From Sphingopyxis macrogoltabida (GTDB lineage: Bacteria > Pseudomonadota > Alphaproteobacteria > Sphingomonadales > Sphingomonadaceae): DNA of 64,000 nucleotides. The position numbers and the translations under genes were made by a program. The stretch is taken from NCBI RefSeq assembly GCF_001314325.1, contig NZ_CP009429.1, forward strand, positions 1,302,501 through 1,366,500, given 5' to 3'. The notes under the pieces are model-generated. The model was given only the letters and a program-made list of their open reading frames with translations, was not told where the DNA came from and searched no databases. Numbering within the stretch: the stretch's first letter is position 1; the number at the start of each line of letters is the position of its first letter. Shown one piece after another: positions 16,571-24,800 of this stretch.

Positions 16571-16997
16571 ATGGTTTCCCCCGGCCCGCATGTGTGGGCC
16601 AAATCAAGGAGTTTTGAACATTTCCGACAGGCCGATTAGTGCATTGAAGAAGACGCCAGCGCCGATAAGAATGATCGCGGCAGTGGCGAGAACGTCGATG
16701 ATTATCTGACCGGTCGAGCGATTGTTCGCACCCCCCAAGAATGCGGCATACGGTCGCGATTCCCGAAGCCAAGACTTCCCACCTCCGGAATCTGATCGAC
16801 CCGGTCGAGATGCTTGTTTTTGCTCGGATGCGGCGAGACCGTTGCCTCCTCTCGCCGCCGCTTGCTTGTCGTCGCAAGTGTCGGTCGGAGCTAGGTCCGG
16901 TGATTGGGATACCAAATTGGTATGGTCGCTCGTGACGTGACCCCCTGATTTTCCTCCAACAGTGATTAGAGTCCGGCCTTGAAGGAAGGACGGACAG

Positions 16998-17264
16998 ATG
17001 AAGCGTTTGAGGTTTTCGGAAGAGCAGATCATCGGGGTATTGAAGGAAGCGGAGGCGGGCGCGAAGACCGGCGAGCTGGCGCGGCGACACGGGGTGTCGG
17101 AAGCAACGATCTACAACTGGAAGGCCAAGTATGGCGGCCTGGAGGTGTCCGAGGCGAAGCGGCTGCGCTCGCTCGAGGACGAGAACGCGAAGCTGAAGCG
17201 GCTGCTTGCGGACTCGATGCTCGACAATGCGGCGCTGAAGGATCTTCTCACAAAAAAATGGTGA
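16998..17264 (+). CDS. IS3 transposase, OrfA
   Basis: This 88-residue protein has a helix-turn-helix ([20 protein letters not shown], then [20 protein letters not shown]) and a leucine-zipper-like tail ([20 protein letters not shown]). It binds the IS ends. At its end a run of seven A (17252-17258) allows a -1 shift into OrfB, giving the fused OrfAB transposase. Confidence 0.92.
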   Translation: MKRLRFSEEQIIGVLKEAEAGAKTGELARRHGVSEATIYNWKAKYGGLEVSEAKRLRSLEDENAKLKRLLADSMLDNAALKDLLTKKW

Positions 17265-18169
17265 CGCCCGCCGTTCAGCGGGAAGCGGTCGCCCATCTCC
17301 AGGCTTGCCATGGGATGAGCGAGCGGCGGGCGTGCCGTGTCACAGGGGCCGATCGGAAGAGCATGCGCTACCGGTCGCAGCGTGGTGACGATGCCGAGGT
17401 TCGGGAGAAGCTGCGCGAGCTGGCGCAGCAGCGTCGCCGGTTCGGTTATCGACGCCTGCATATCCTGCTGCGCCGGGAGGGCGTGATGATCAACAGGAAG
17501 AAGACTCAGCGCCTGTATCGGGAGGAAGGACTGATGGTCCGACGAAGACGTAACCGGCGCCGGGCGATCGGTGCTCGGGCGCCCGCACCGGTGCTGGCGC
17601 TACCGAACCAGCGGTGGAGCCTCGACTTCGTGCATGATCAGATGGCGTCAGGCCGGCGGTTCCGGGTGCTCAACATCGTCGACGACGTGACGCGGGAGTG
17701 CCTGCGCGCGGTGCCCGACACGTCGATCTCCGGGCGCCGGGTCGTGCGCGAGCTCAGCGATCTGATCGAGGAACGCGGCAGGCCGGGGATGATCGTCAGC
17801 GACAACGGGACCGAGCTGACATCGAACGCGGTGCTCGCATGGTGCGGTGAGGTCGGCGTCGAGTGGCATTATATCGCACCCGGCAAGCCGATGCAGAACG
17901 GCTATGTCGAGAGCTTCAATGGCCGGATGCGTGATGAGCTTCTGAACGAGACGCTGTTCCTCGACCTCGACCATGCCCGCACAGTGATCGCGGCCTGGGC
18001 CGAAGATTACAACCAGTCGCGGCCGCACTCGGCACTTGGATATGAGACACCGGCGGCGTTCGCCGCCGAACTGCATAAGCAATGGCCTGCGCAGCTACGC
18101 CCTTCGGGCTCCGCTGCGCAGGCCATTGCTTACACCGCGCTCATGCGCAACAAAGCTGCTGGGCTCTAA
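17258..18169 (+). CDS. IS3 transposase, OrfB (integrase core)
   Basis: The frame begins ATG GTG ACG at the A7 slip site and has 303 residues. The integrase core has DDE residues in [23 protein letters not shown] and the glutamate of [14 protein letters not shown]. It is made as a -1 fusion with OrfA. The last residues ([20 protein letters not shown]) are read from a 20-bp inverted repeat, which looks like an extra hairpin added to the gene's 3' end. Confidence 0.92.
   Translation: MVTPAVQREAVAHLQACHGMSERRACRVTGADRKSMRYRSQRGDDAEVREKLRELAQQRRRFGYRRLHILLRREGVMINRKKTQRLYREEGLMVRRRRNRRRAIGARAPAPVLALPNQRWSLDFVHDQMASGRRFRVLNIVDDVTRECLRAVPDTSISGRRVVRELSDLIEERGRPGMIVSDNGTELTSNAVLAWCGEVGVEWHYIAPGKPMQNGYVESFNGRMRDELLNETLFLDLDHARTVIAAWAEDYNQSRPHSALGYETPAAFAAELHKQWPAQLRPSGSAAQAIAYTALMRNKAAGL
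18076..18132. repeat. 20-bp perfect inverted repeat inside the IS3 orfB 3' end
   Basis: taagcaatggcctgcgcagc at 18076-18095 is exactly mirrored at 18113-18132 with a 17-base loop that itself has a small hairpin (gcccttcgggc). The arms code for the C-terminus of OrfB. It resembles REP-type palindromes and may protect or terminate the mRNA. Confidence 0.8.
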
Positions 18170-18627
18170 TCCCGGCTGGTGGAAACCAGGGGGTCACGTC
18201 ACTCGTCACGGTAACATCGTGGCCAAGCGTTTCACTTTCGATGAAAATCAACGCAGCCATGTCACGCGAAGCGGCATCGAGTTTCCTCATTGCCGACTTA
18301 ATTCTCGCATCCACCGTGTGTGGAGAGATGCCGAGAATCGCCGCAATTTCCTTAGATCCTTTGCGTTGAACTACCAATTCAAGGCATTCGCGCTCGCGAG
18401 GAGTGATTCGAGAAATTCGAGCAAATGGGTCATTTTTATCTGTTTGTTTTTGAACCATTATGCATGAATGCTCCCGAAGAGCCTTATGATGCCCCTTTTG
18501 GAAGCGCTCAATCAAGCTTTGGTTTCGGCGAGATTAAGGAAAGTGTGAGATCGGCGCCGGTGACGTTAATTTATGTTAATCCTTAGGTTCGTTTCTGGGG
18601 CATCTGGATTAGCGTTGCCAACCAAAA

Positions 18628-18656
18628 ACCCCGCCAGACACGAGGCCGGGCGGGGT
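18628..18656 (-). terminator. Leftward intrinsic terminator 1
   Basis: Read on the minus strand, an 8-bp GC stem (ACCCCGCC/GGCGGGGT) is followed by TTTTT, a standard Rho-independent terminator. It lies in the 437-base gap 18459-18895, which has no gene I can support. A second, similar one is at 18757-18788. Both would stop transcripts coming from the right before the LuxR-type gene. Confidence 0.7.
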
Positions 18657-18756
18657 CAGGAGCGGATCGTCGAGAAGACTGCTAACAGCGATCCGGCTCG
18701 GTGCTTTGGAGGAGCGACCGGGTAACGTGCGATGTCGGGTTCGGTTGCTGTAAAAA

Positions 18757-18788
18757 TTCCCGCCGGAGAGACGTTTGCCCGGCGGGGA
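18757..18788 (-). terminator. Leftward intrinsic terminator 2
   Basis: The stem TTCCCGCCGG/CCGGCGGGGA (one mismatch) is followed on the minus strand by an A/T stretch containing TTTTT. It is a tandem partner of the terminator at 18628-18656. The sequence between the two has no gene. Confidence 0.68.
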
Positions 18789-18895
18789 TTAGTTTAGCCC
18801 AGCGCTCACGAGAATATCGGTTGGCGGCAGAATGACAGCAAACGACCGATTGCGGACGTTTGAGCTTGCGCTCTAGTGTGGCGATGGGAGACGAA

Positions 18896-19378
18896 ATGAC
18901 GGTCACTTTGAACGACATAGCCTTTCAGCTTGAGCAGTCTGTCGCACAAGCTGCGACGACGGAATGGTCATGGCTTGTGCCGGAGCCGTGGACACCTCTT
19001 GTCTGTTCTATGGTCGGCGGCGTGTTTTTCGAGAAGCCCAATGAGTCAATTCACTGGCTGGATACCGGAACGGGACTGGTCGAGCAGGTAGCGAAAAATC
19101 GTGTTGAATTTGAGGAGGTTATGAAAACCTCTCCCGCTCTGACCGACGAATGGTTTCTTCCCTCGTTGATCGAGCGGCTTCACGCAGCTGGCAAGAAACC
19201 GGGCGCCGGCGAGTGTTATGGCTTCTCCGTTTTACCCGTTTTTGCCGAGGGAAAATACGAGGTTGGCAATATGTTCGTTGTTCCAGTTTGGGAGCAGTTC
19301 GTCGGGATGGCTGACGTGCATCGCCAAATCAGCGAACTGCCAGAAGGGGCGTCGGTTCAGGTGAAAATCATCGATTAG
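18896..19378 (+). CDS. DUF1851/Tdi1-like immunity-type protein
   Basis: This 160-residue soluble protein starts at the ATG at 18896, seven bases after a GGGAG; the ATG at 18884 is an alternative. The C-half (GAGECYGFSVLPVFAEGKYE, then VGNMFVVPVWEQFVGMADVH, with RQISELPEG near the end) resembles the GAD/DUF1851 domain found in type VI immunity protein Tdi1 and in SMI1-adjacent proteins. Such proteins usually neutralise a toxin. No toxin gene is adjacent here, so it may be an orphan immunity protein. The match is from pattern memory, not a search. Confidence 0.55.
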   Translation: MTVTLNDIAFQLEQSVAQAATTEWSWLVPEPWTPLVCSMVGGVFFEKPNESIHWLDTGTGLVEQVAKNRVEFEEVMKTSPALTDEWFLPSLIERLHAAGKKPGAGECYGFSVLPVFAEGKYEVGNMFVVPVWEQFVGMADVHRQISELPEGASVQVKIID

Positions 19379-19502
19379 GGGCAGTCCGCTTTCCACCCCA
19401 TTTGCGTCGTCGGCCGCGATCACGATGCGATGGCAGCAGTCGACCGGTTGCGGACATTCACCAGTTTTGTTTTGGTCAGCGCCTTGGCGGAATGATGCCA
19501 GC

Positions 19503-19856
19503 CTATTCCATAATCTTTGCGATCAGCAGCATCTCGGCGCAACGCTGCCAAGGGTTGCTAGCAACCGGCGGCCTTAATGGTGGGCGACGACCCGCCTCCG
19601 CTGCTGCACCAAAGAGTAAGTCTGAGATCGTCCCCACTTCCCATCCGAGCGGTCCCGCCGCGTATTTATACTGTTCGGGGTCTGCATCGACCAATGCGCG
19701 ATCGGCCTCGAAGTCGACTGCTAGAGCGTGAAGGAAGGTGCCGAAGGTCGCTTCGTCCTGCACATCGTCAAGCAGAGCTTCTAGATCTGCGGGGGCAGCT
19801 ATTTCGCTATTCAATTTCCATGTCTTTCGGTGCCGAATCCTTGGATGAGCTACCAC
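19503..19856 (-). CDS. DUF7660-like protein
   Basis: The frame begins with a GTG (MVAHPRIRHRKTWKLNSEIA) and has 117 residues; no internal ATG is available. The end, with LGWEVGTISDLLFGAAAEAG, a Pro/Arg segment and then SNPWQRCAEMLLIAKIME, closely resembles the DUF7660 pattern (GWE-x-TI-x-x-F-L ... NPW-x-R-x-AD-I-L-x-x-G-K-x-Y-E). That family often occurs beside immunity proteins in polymorphic toxin loci. It faces the opposite direction to the DUF1851-like gene. Function is not established. Confidence 0.55.
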   Translation of the reverse strand: MVAHPRIRHRKTWKLNSEIAAPADLEALLDDVQDEATFGTFLHALAVDFEADRALVDADPEQYKYAAGPLGWEVGTISDLLFGAAAEAGRRPPLRPPVASNPWQRCAEMLLIAKIME

Positions 19857-19908
19857 CCTGAACGCCGCAGCGTCGGATATACGCGCCCGTTTGTACGAGG
19901 ATTGAGCC

Positions 19909-20217
19909 GTGATCGCGATCTATGGCCAAGATAAATTGACGGCAGACGCCCGCACGGCCGCGCTTGCCGCTGCTGCGGAAACTCTTTCAAGCCGGGGCGT
20001 GTCAGCAGACGCCGCTATGAAGGCAGCCAGCGTTGACCTGTTGCTTGCGGAGGGCATAGAGCCCGGCGAGCGCACCGATGATCATTATAGAGAGCATGGC
20101 GCCTCTCTGACCGCGCTCGATGCCTATCATGCCGCCAGAGCAGCGGCTGAGGCTGAAATTGCCCGCCTCGATCCCGACAATGCGGCATTCCGCGTTATGT
20201 TCATCGCGGACGCCTGA
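19909..20217 (+). CDS. Small island protein (102 aa)
   Basis: A GTG start (MIAIYGQDKLTADARTAALA) is followed by an Ala/Asp/Glu-rich helical protein with 102 residues. No motif is recognised. It is the first gene of a rightward run 19909-21338 with overlapping or near-overlapping ends, so it is probably cotranscribed with the two genes that follow. Phage virion-region accessory proteins have a similar size. Confidence 0.5.
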   Translation: MIAIYGQDKLTADARTAALAAAAETLSSRGVSADAAMKAASVDLLLAEGIEPGERTDDHYREHGASLTALDAYHAARAAAEAEIARLDPDNAAFRVMFIADA

Positions 20218-20218
20218 C

Positions 20219-20512
20219 ATGGTGTATCGCAAGGGCGAGCGCCCGGTCGAAAAGCAGGTGGTCGACTATTCGCCGGATCATCCGGTCGCCAGCGCCATCG
20301 CAGACGGAGATCATTGGTTGGACGCTTGGCTCGGGCAGATGTGCACGCCATGGGAAGCGATCACGCGCAAGACCGGCATTTCGCGCGAGCGCATTGAGGA
20401 ATTGAACGACGACGCTGAGCCGACGTCGGACGAGATCGAGAAGCTGGCCGCTCTATGGTGGGTTACGCCGGAAGGGCTGCGAACGTCGATCGATCAGGCT
20501 AATGGTACCTGA
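20219..20512 (+). CDS. Small helix-turn-helix-like protein (97 aa)
   Basis: MVYRKGERPVEKQVVDYSPD is followed by a segment resembling a helix-turn-helix (QMCTPWEAITRKTGISRERI, then EELNDDAEPTSDEIEKLAAL), as in phage repressor-like proteins. It begins 1 base after the preceding stop and shares an ATGA-type overlap with the SNase-like gene. A DNA-binding role is inferred. Confidence 0.5.
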   Translation: MVYRKGERPVEKQVVDYSPDHPVASAIADGDHWLDAWLGQMCTPWEAITRKTGISRERIEELNDDAEPTSDEIEKLAALWWVTPEGLRTSIDQANGT

Positions 20513-20943
20513 TGATCATCGCACTATTGCTTGCCGCCACCGTGGTTCCCGCCGGCCAGTCATTTGATTGTACCCCAACCGCCGTCTGGGACGGCGATGG
20601 CCCGATCTGGTGCGCAGAGGGACCGCACATTCGCCTGTCGGGTATAGCTGCGCGGGAAATGGATGGAACGTGCAGTCCCGGCCACCCGTGCCCGAATGCT
20701 GACGCTCGCGCGGCGCGCGATCACCTCGCCCGACTAATAGGAACGCCGACGGGAAATCTGCGAACCGGGCACGTCACGGTCGCCCGCCCCACTCTGCGAT
20801 GCAGATCTGCGGGCGGCGCTGGCGCTAATCGGACCGCAGCGTTCTGTACCTCACCAAAATCGGGCGACATTTCCTGTGCGATGGTTCGGGACGGTTACGC
20901 CGCGAAATGGGACCGGTATTGGCAGGGTCACAAGTGCCCGTAA
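20512..20943 (+). CDS. SNase-like (thermonuclease-family) protein
   Basis: This 143-residue protein has a signal-like N-terminus (MIIALLLAATVVPAGQSFDC). The WDGDGPIWCAEGPHIRLSGI segment matches the SNase pattern V-x-DGD ... I-R-L-x-G-I, and several cysteines would form disulfides outside the cytoplasm. Short secreted SNase-like proteins are common in sphingomonad prophages. The C-terminal part after residue 85 lacks the clear second arginine/glutamate motif, so catalytic activity is uncertain. Confidence 0.6.
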   Translation: MIIALLLAATVVPAGQSFDCTPTAVWDGDGPIWCAEGPHIRLSGIAAREMDGTCSPGHPCPNADARAARDHLARLIGTPTGNLRTGHVTVARPTLRCRSAGGAGANRTAAFCTSPKSGDISCAMVRDGYAAKWDRYWQGHKCP

Positions 20944-20993
20944 TACGCAGCCCCTGATTCGACTCTTTGCATCGACCATGGCAGTTTGCGCAC

Positions 20994-21338
20994 ATGGGGA
21001 AGAGGGGCAATAGCAACATCGGCACAATTGCCGTCGTCGCGCTGGTAGCGTTCGCGTTCGGCAGAATGTCGGGCAGCGATGCCGAGCCTCCATCCGGCGC
21101 ACCGCAAGCGTTCGTCAGTTCCGTTCAAGCCGATGTGCAGGACACCTGGGCCTACGAAGCGCCGGAAGCGAACGCGTCAACATCGCCAGCGTCCGATAGG
21201 CCTCAAACCGCGTTCGGCTCCAAACCATTCCGAAACTGCTCCCATGCCCGTGCCGCTGGCGCCGCACCGGTTTATGCTGGCGATCCGGGATATGGACCGC
21301 ACCTCGACCGCGACCGTGACGGCGTAGGCTGTGAATGA
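20994..21338 (+). CDS. Excalibur-domain protein
   Basis: This 114-residue protein has one N-terminal membrane or signal helix (SNIGTIAVVALVAFAFGRMS). A C-terminal Excalibur calcium-binding domain follows (FRNCSHARAAGAAPVYAGDP, then GYGPHLDRDRDGVGCE) with the DxDxDGxxCE signature. Excalibur domains are usually attached to secreted nucleases or surface proteins; here one follows the SNase-like gene, so the two may work together outside the cell. Confidence 0.75.
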   Translation: MGKRGNSNIGTIAVVALVAFAFGRMSGSDAEPPSGAPQAFVSSVQADVQDTWAYEAPEANASTSPASDRPQTAFGSKPFRNCSHARAAGAAPVYAGDPGYGPHLDRDRDGVGCE

Positions 21339-21400
21339 CCGATATCTAGCACGGCGTATCTGAATCGGTAGAACGATCCAACCTCTCCGTGGATATCCCG

Positions 21401-21444
21401 GCGGTAGAATCTTTTATCGCCGCCAGTCGTACTCTTCCTACCGC
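21401..21444 (+). promoter_or_regulatory. Bipartite island motif, copy 3
   Basis: GCGGTAG (21401-21407), then AATCTTTT, then CTACCGC (21438-21444) after exactly 30 bp. The next gene begins 59 bp downstream. A further half-site cggtagaac occurs 36 bp upstream, at 21366. See copies at 10225 and 11253. Confidence 0.68.
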
Positions 21445-21503
21445 AATCCAACTGAAAACCTCCGTCTCAAGGTAGCATTGGCTGCCGCCAGTCGAGGTTT
21501 CAA

Positions 21504-21854
21504 ATGGCCCAATGCCTGTCGCTTGAACAAGTTCGCTTCATTGCCGCAACAGTAGCGCCCTACTTCGGCCCGCTAATCGACCACGCTGCCGATGGCCCAC
21601 CTATTGAGGAGCCGCGCGACATTATCGTTCGCGCGGCAGCCGCAATCGAGCGGAATAATAGCTTGATGGAGATGATTGTCCTCGAAGCGGGCGGCCAATC
21701 TGAAGGCAATTCTTGGGCCACCAAATTTCGCGCGCTTGGCATATGTCAGGCGACCTTGGCGTCCCATACTGCGGAGCTGGTCGCAGAGGTAGTAATCGAT
21801 GAGTTGAGTCGCCACGCCAGTTCCCTCTGCGATCCAGATGGTAAGCTACCGTGA
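21504..21854 (+). CDS. Small protein before the tape measure (116 aa)
   Basis: The protein begins MAQCLSLEQVRFIAATVAPY. It is soluble and mostly helical. Its stop overlaps the GTG start of the tape-measure gene by 4 bases, so the two are translationally coupled. In tailed phages the gene before the tape measure often encodes a tail assembly chaperone, which would fit the position and size, but the sequence does not prove it. Confidence 0.55.
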   Translation: MAQCLSLEQVRFIAATVAPYFGPLIDHAADGPPIEEPRDIIVRAAAAIERNNSLMEMIVLEAGGQSEGNSWATKFRALGICQATLASHTAELVAEVVIDELSRHASSLCDPDGKLP

Positions 21855-24800
21855 CCACTCGCACTCAAACTGATGTTTCGCTCGTAATCCGCGCCCGCGA
21901 CGAAGCCAGTCGCGCGGTCACCGCAATCGACGATGCGCTCCGCGGTCTTTTCGACACTCAGAAACAGGTTGCGAGCGGCGCCACGTCTGTGTCGTCGGGT
22001 TTCAGGAAAGTCATCACGACGCTGGCCGGGCTCGACAAGGCCTATGCGCGCGCGAACGCCGCCACCGATGCCAGTACTGCGGCGACGGAGCGTCAACTAA
22101 GCGCGTTCTCTCGCAATCAGGATGCTCTGGCGTCCTATCGTAAGCAGCTTGATGCCGCGAAGGCCTCGCAGCAGCGGTTCAATGACACGATCGGCCCGAA
22201 GACCGAAGCCTCGCAGCAGCGCTACGCACTGGTCGGACAAGAGATCAAATCGCTGGAAGGGAATATTAAATCCCTCGAACGCGAACTCACGAAACAGGAA
22301 TCGCAGTTTCAGCGCTCCGCGTCATCGTTGCGCGAAGTGGCGCGCGACCAGAAACTGGCCGGCGCGGTAACGACGTTCGCGGCGCAGGAGGCGAAGGAAT
22401 ACGCGCGTGCGCTCGATGAACAGGCGGCAGCGGCGCAGCGGGCAGCCGCCGCGGCAGCGTTGCAGGCGAATGTGGCTCGCTCGACGGATAGTCGGGGCTA
22501 TAAATCGGCCGCTGCGTCGGCGAGTGTATTCCAGTCGATGGGTCCGACCAGCTTCGAGGCCGGGGAGGCACGCGCCGCCCAAGCCGAGTTGAACGCGCTC
22601 GCGTCGGCCGGCGCTCGCTTGCGCGGTGCAATGAATCCGCTCGCGGCGATCCAGGACAAGCTGAACCGCGAACTAGCTGAATTGCCGCGCGTGGCGAAGG
22701 CGGCGAAATTCAGTGCCGAGGAACTGGCCGCTGCAGAAAAACTGCTGCGGATGGAAGCCGATCGTGCCGCGCAAGCTATCGGACGCCAGGGCGCCAGTAG
22801 CGGGAAACCGACGCTGTTCGGTCTGAAGCCATACGAGATGACCAATCTCGGCTACCAGATCAACGACGTAGTGACGCAACTCGCCTCGGGCACATCGCTG
22901 GTTCAGACGATGGCTCAGCAGGGCGGCCAGATCCTGCAGTTGTTCCCGCGTGCGGGTTCGGCGATCGTTGCTGCGTTGAGTAATCCGCTGGTTCTGGGAT
23001 TCGCCGCGACGATCGGTGTCATCGTTGCCGGCATCAAAGAAGTCGGGAATGAAGCGGAACGCATTCGGCAGTTCGGTGGCATCCTCGGTCTCAACGCGGA
23101 TGGCGGCGATTACAACGCGCAGGCACTGAACGATGCGTCTGAGGCGCTGGATCGCTATGGCATGTCCGCCGAGGACGCCGTGGCGACCGTGAAACTGTTC
23201 GTCAAGGAAGGCGTGAATCCGGCGGCGATCGAAGAGTTCGGGCGCGCGGCACTCGACCTCGCCGACATCATGGGCGTCGATCTGAAGGACGCCGCGGAAC
23301 AGGTGGCGACCGCGTTCACCGGCGGTTATACCCAGATCAAGGAATTGGACGACGCCTACAATTTCCTGACTGCGACGCAGCGGGAGCACATCCGCACTCT
23401 GTTCGAAGAGGGACGGGCCAGCGAGGCGCGGACTCAGGCCTTTGAGATTTTCTCCGGTAAGGTTGAAGAGACGGCCGATGCGATGCGCGGGCCGTGGGCA
23501 GCCGCCGTTCGCGAACTCAGCGGAGCCTGGCGCGAATTCATCGATTGGGTTTCAAACACCGCCCCAATCGCTGCCGCCGGTCGCGCGCTGGAAGGGCTCG
23601 GGAAAAAGGTCCGTGAACTCCTGAAGACTCTCCGCGAAGGGGATCGTGGCCGGCTCTTGCGAGAAAACGCATTGCTGGAACGCGATATCGCGGATGCCAA
23701 CAAGACGCTTCGCGATAACCCCGGAAACATGATCGCCAAACTGGCACGCGATGCGTCGCAGAGGCAGCTTGATCTGAATCTCCGCGAACTCGCGAAGATC
23801 GATGCCGCCGAAAGCAAAATCACGGATACAGTCGCCAAACAGGCCGAGGCCCGCCGGAAGTCAACCGAAGGATTGAAGCGGGAAACTGCTGCCGGAAAAG
23901 AGAACAAGTCCGCCGCCGAGGCCGAGGCAGAGGCCCGTCGGAAGGCGACCGAATTTATTTCGAAGAATTTCAAACTCGCAGATGAGGCGTCGAAGCAGGC
24001 GTACATCGACCAGGAGGTGACGAAGGCTCGCGAAGCCGCTGAAAAGCGCATCACCGGGGAAAAGAAGAAGCAGGCGGACGAAACCGAGCGGCAGCGCAAG
24101 GAAGCCGAACGCCTCGCGAAACAGACGGCTTTCATCAATCCGGTGGACGGCCGCATTTCGTCCGGCTTCGGCATGCGGAAGAATCCGGTCACGGGCAAGC
24201 AGTCGATGCACAACGGCACCGACTTCGCGGTTCCGACCGGGACCGCGGTGAAGGCGCCCGGCCCCGGCACGATTACGCTGATCGCCGAAGACGCGACCAA
24301 CGGTAAATACGTTGTGATCGACCACGGCGGCGGTGTCGTCTCGAAGATGCTCCACCTGAGCGACAATGCCCTGTTGCAGCAGGGTGATTTCGTTCGCCAG
24401 GGCGACGTGGTCGGCAAGTCGGGCAACACGGGCCGCTCGACCGGCGCGCATCTACATTGGCAGATCACCGTCAACGGGAAGCCGGTCGACTCGCAGAAGG
24501 GCATGTTCGCACTCGACGGCGCGCAGCGGTTTGCAATCAATCCCGGTGACTCGGTCGACGACTTCGAGAAACTGACCGACCAGCGCAACGAAAAGGCCGA
24601 AGAATTCCTCCGCAAGATGCGGGAGGAGAATGCGGAACGCGCCGTCGCGACGATCGCGTTGCGCGAACAGGTCGGGTTGCAGGGCGACGCGCTTCTGGCT
24701 GCACAGCGTCAGCAGGCCATGGCTCAGGCCGAAGCGGATCTGCGCGAGAAATTCGCCCGCTTCAATGAGGGCCTGAAGCCCGGTCAGGTGTCGTTGGAAC

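Larger units (their letters stand above)
16933..18201 (+). mobile_element. IS3-family insertion sequence (IS407 type)
   Basis: A 1269-bp element with inverted ends TGACGTGACCCCCTG at both sides and a 4-bp target duplication CTCG (16929-16932 and 18202-18205), typical of the IS407 group. It carries two overlapping transposase reading frames in the -1 relation and interrupts the LuxR-type regulator gene. The 4-bp duplication was identified from the flanks and the reading frame of the disrupted gene. Confidence 0.93.
16604..18458 (-). pseudogene. LuxR-type regulator with C-terminal membrane helix, split by IS3
   Basis: The N-terminal part (18458 leftward to 18206) has a LuxR helix-turn-helix (ITPRERECLELVVQRKGSKE, then IAAILGISPHTVDARIKSAM). 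The C-terminal part (16932 to 16604) ends with a membrane helix (IIIDVLATAAIILIGAGVFF, then NALIGLSEM). The IS3 duplication CTCG joins the two in frame: after removal the codons read ...GHDVTV-TSDHTNLV. The intact protein would be a typical sphingomonad membrane-anchored LuxR regulator. The first ATG in frame is at 18458; a TTG at 18515 would lengthen it. Confidence 0.85.

Noticed and set aside
18682..18918. Leftward ORF of 78 codons in the gap before the DUF1851-like gene
   Set aside because: It spans a terminator hairpin and overlaps the start of the DUF1851-like gene, with no protein-like features.
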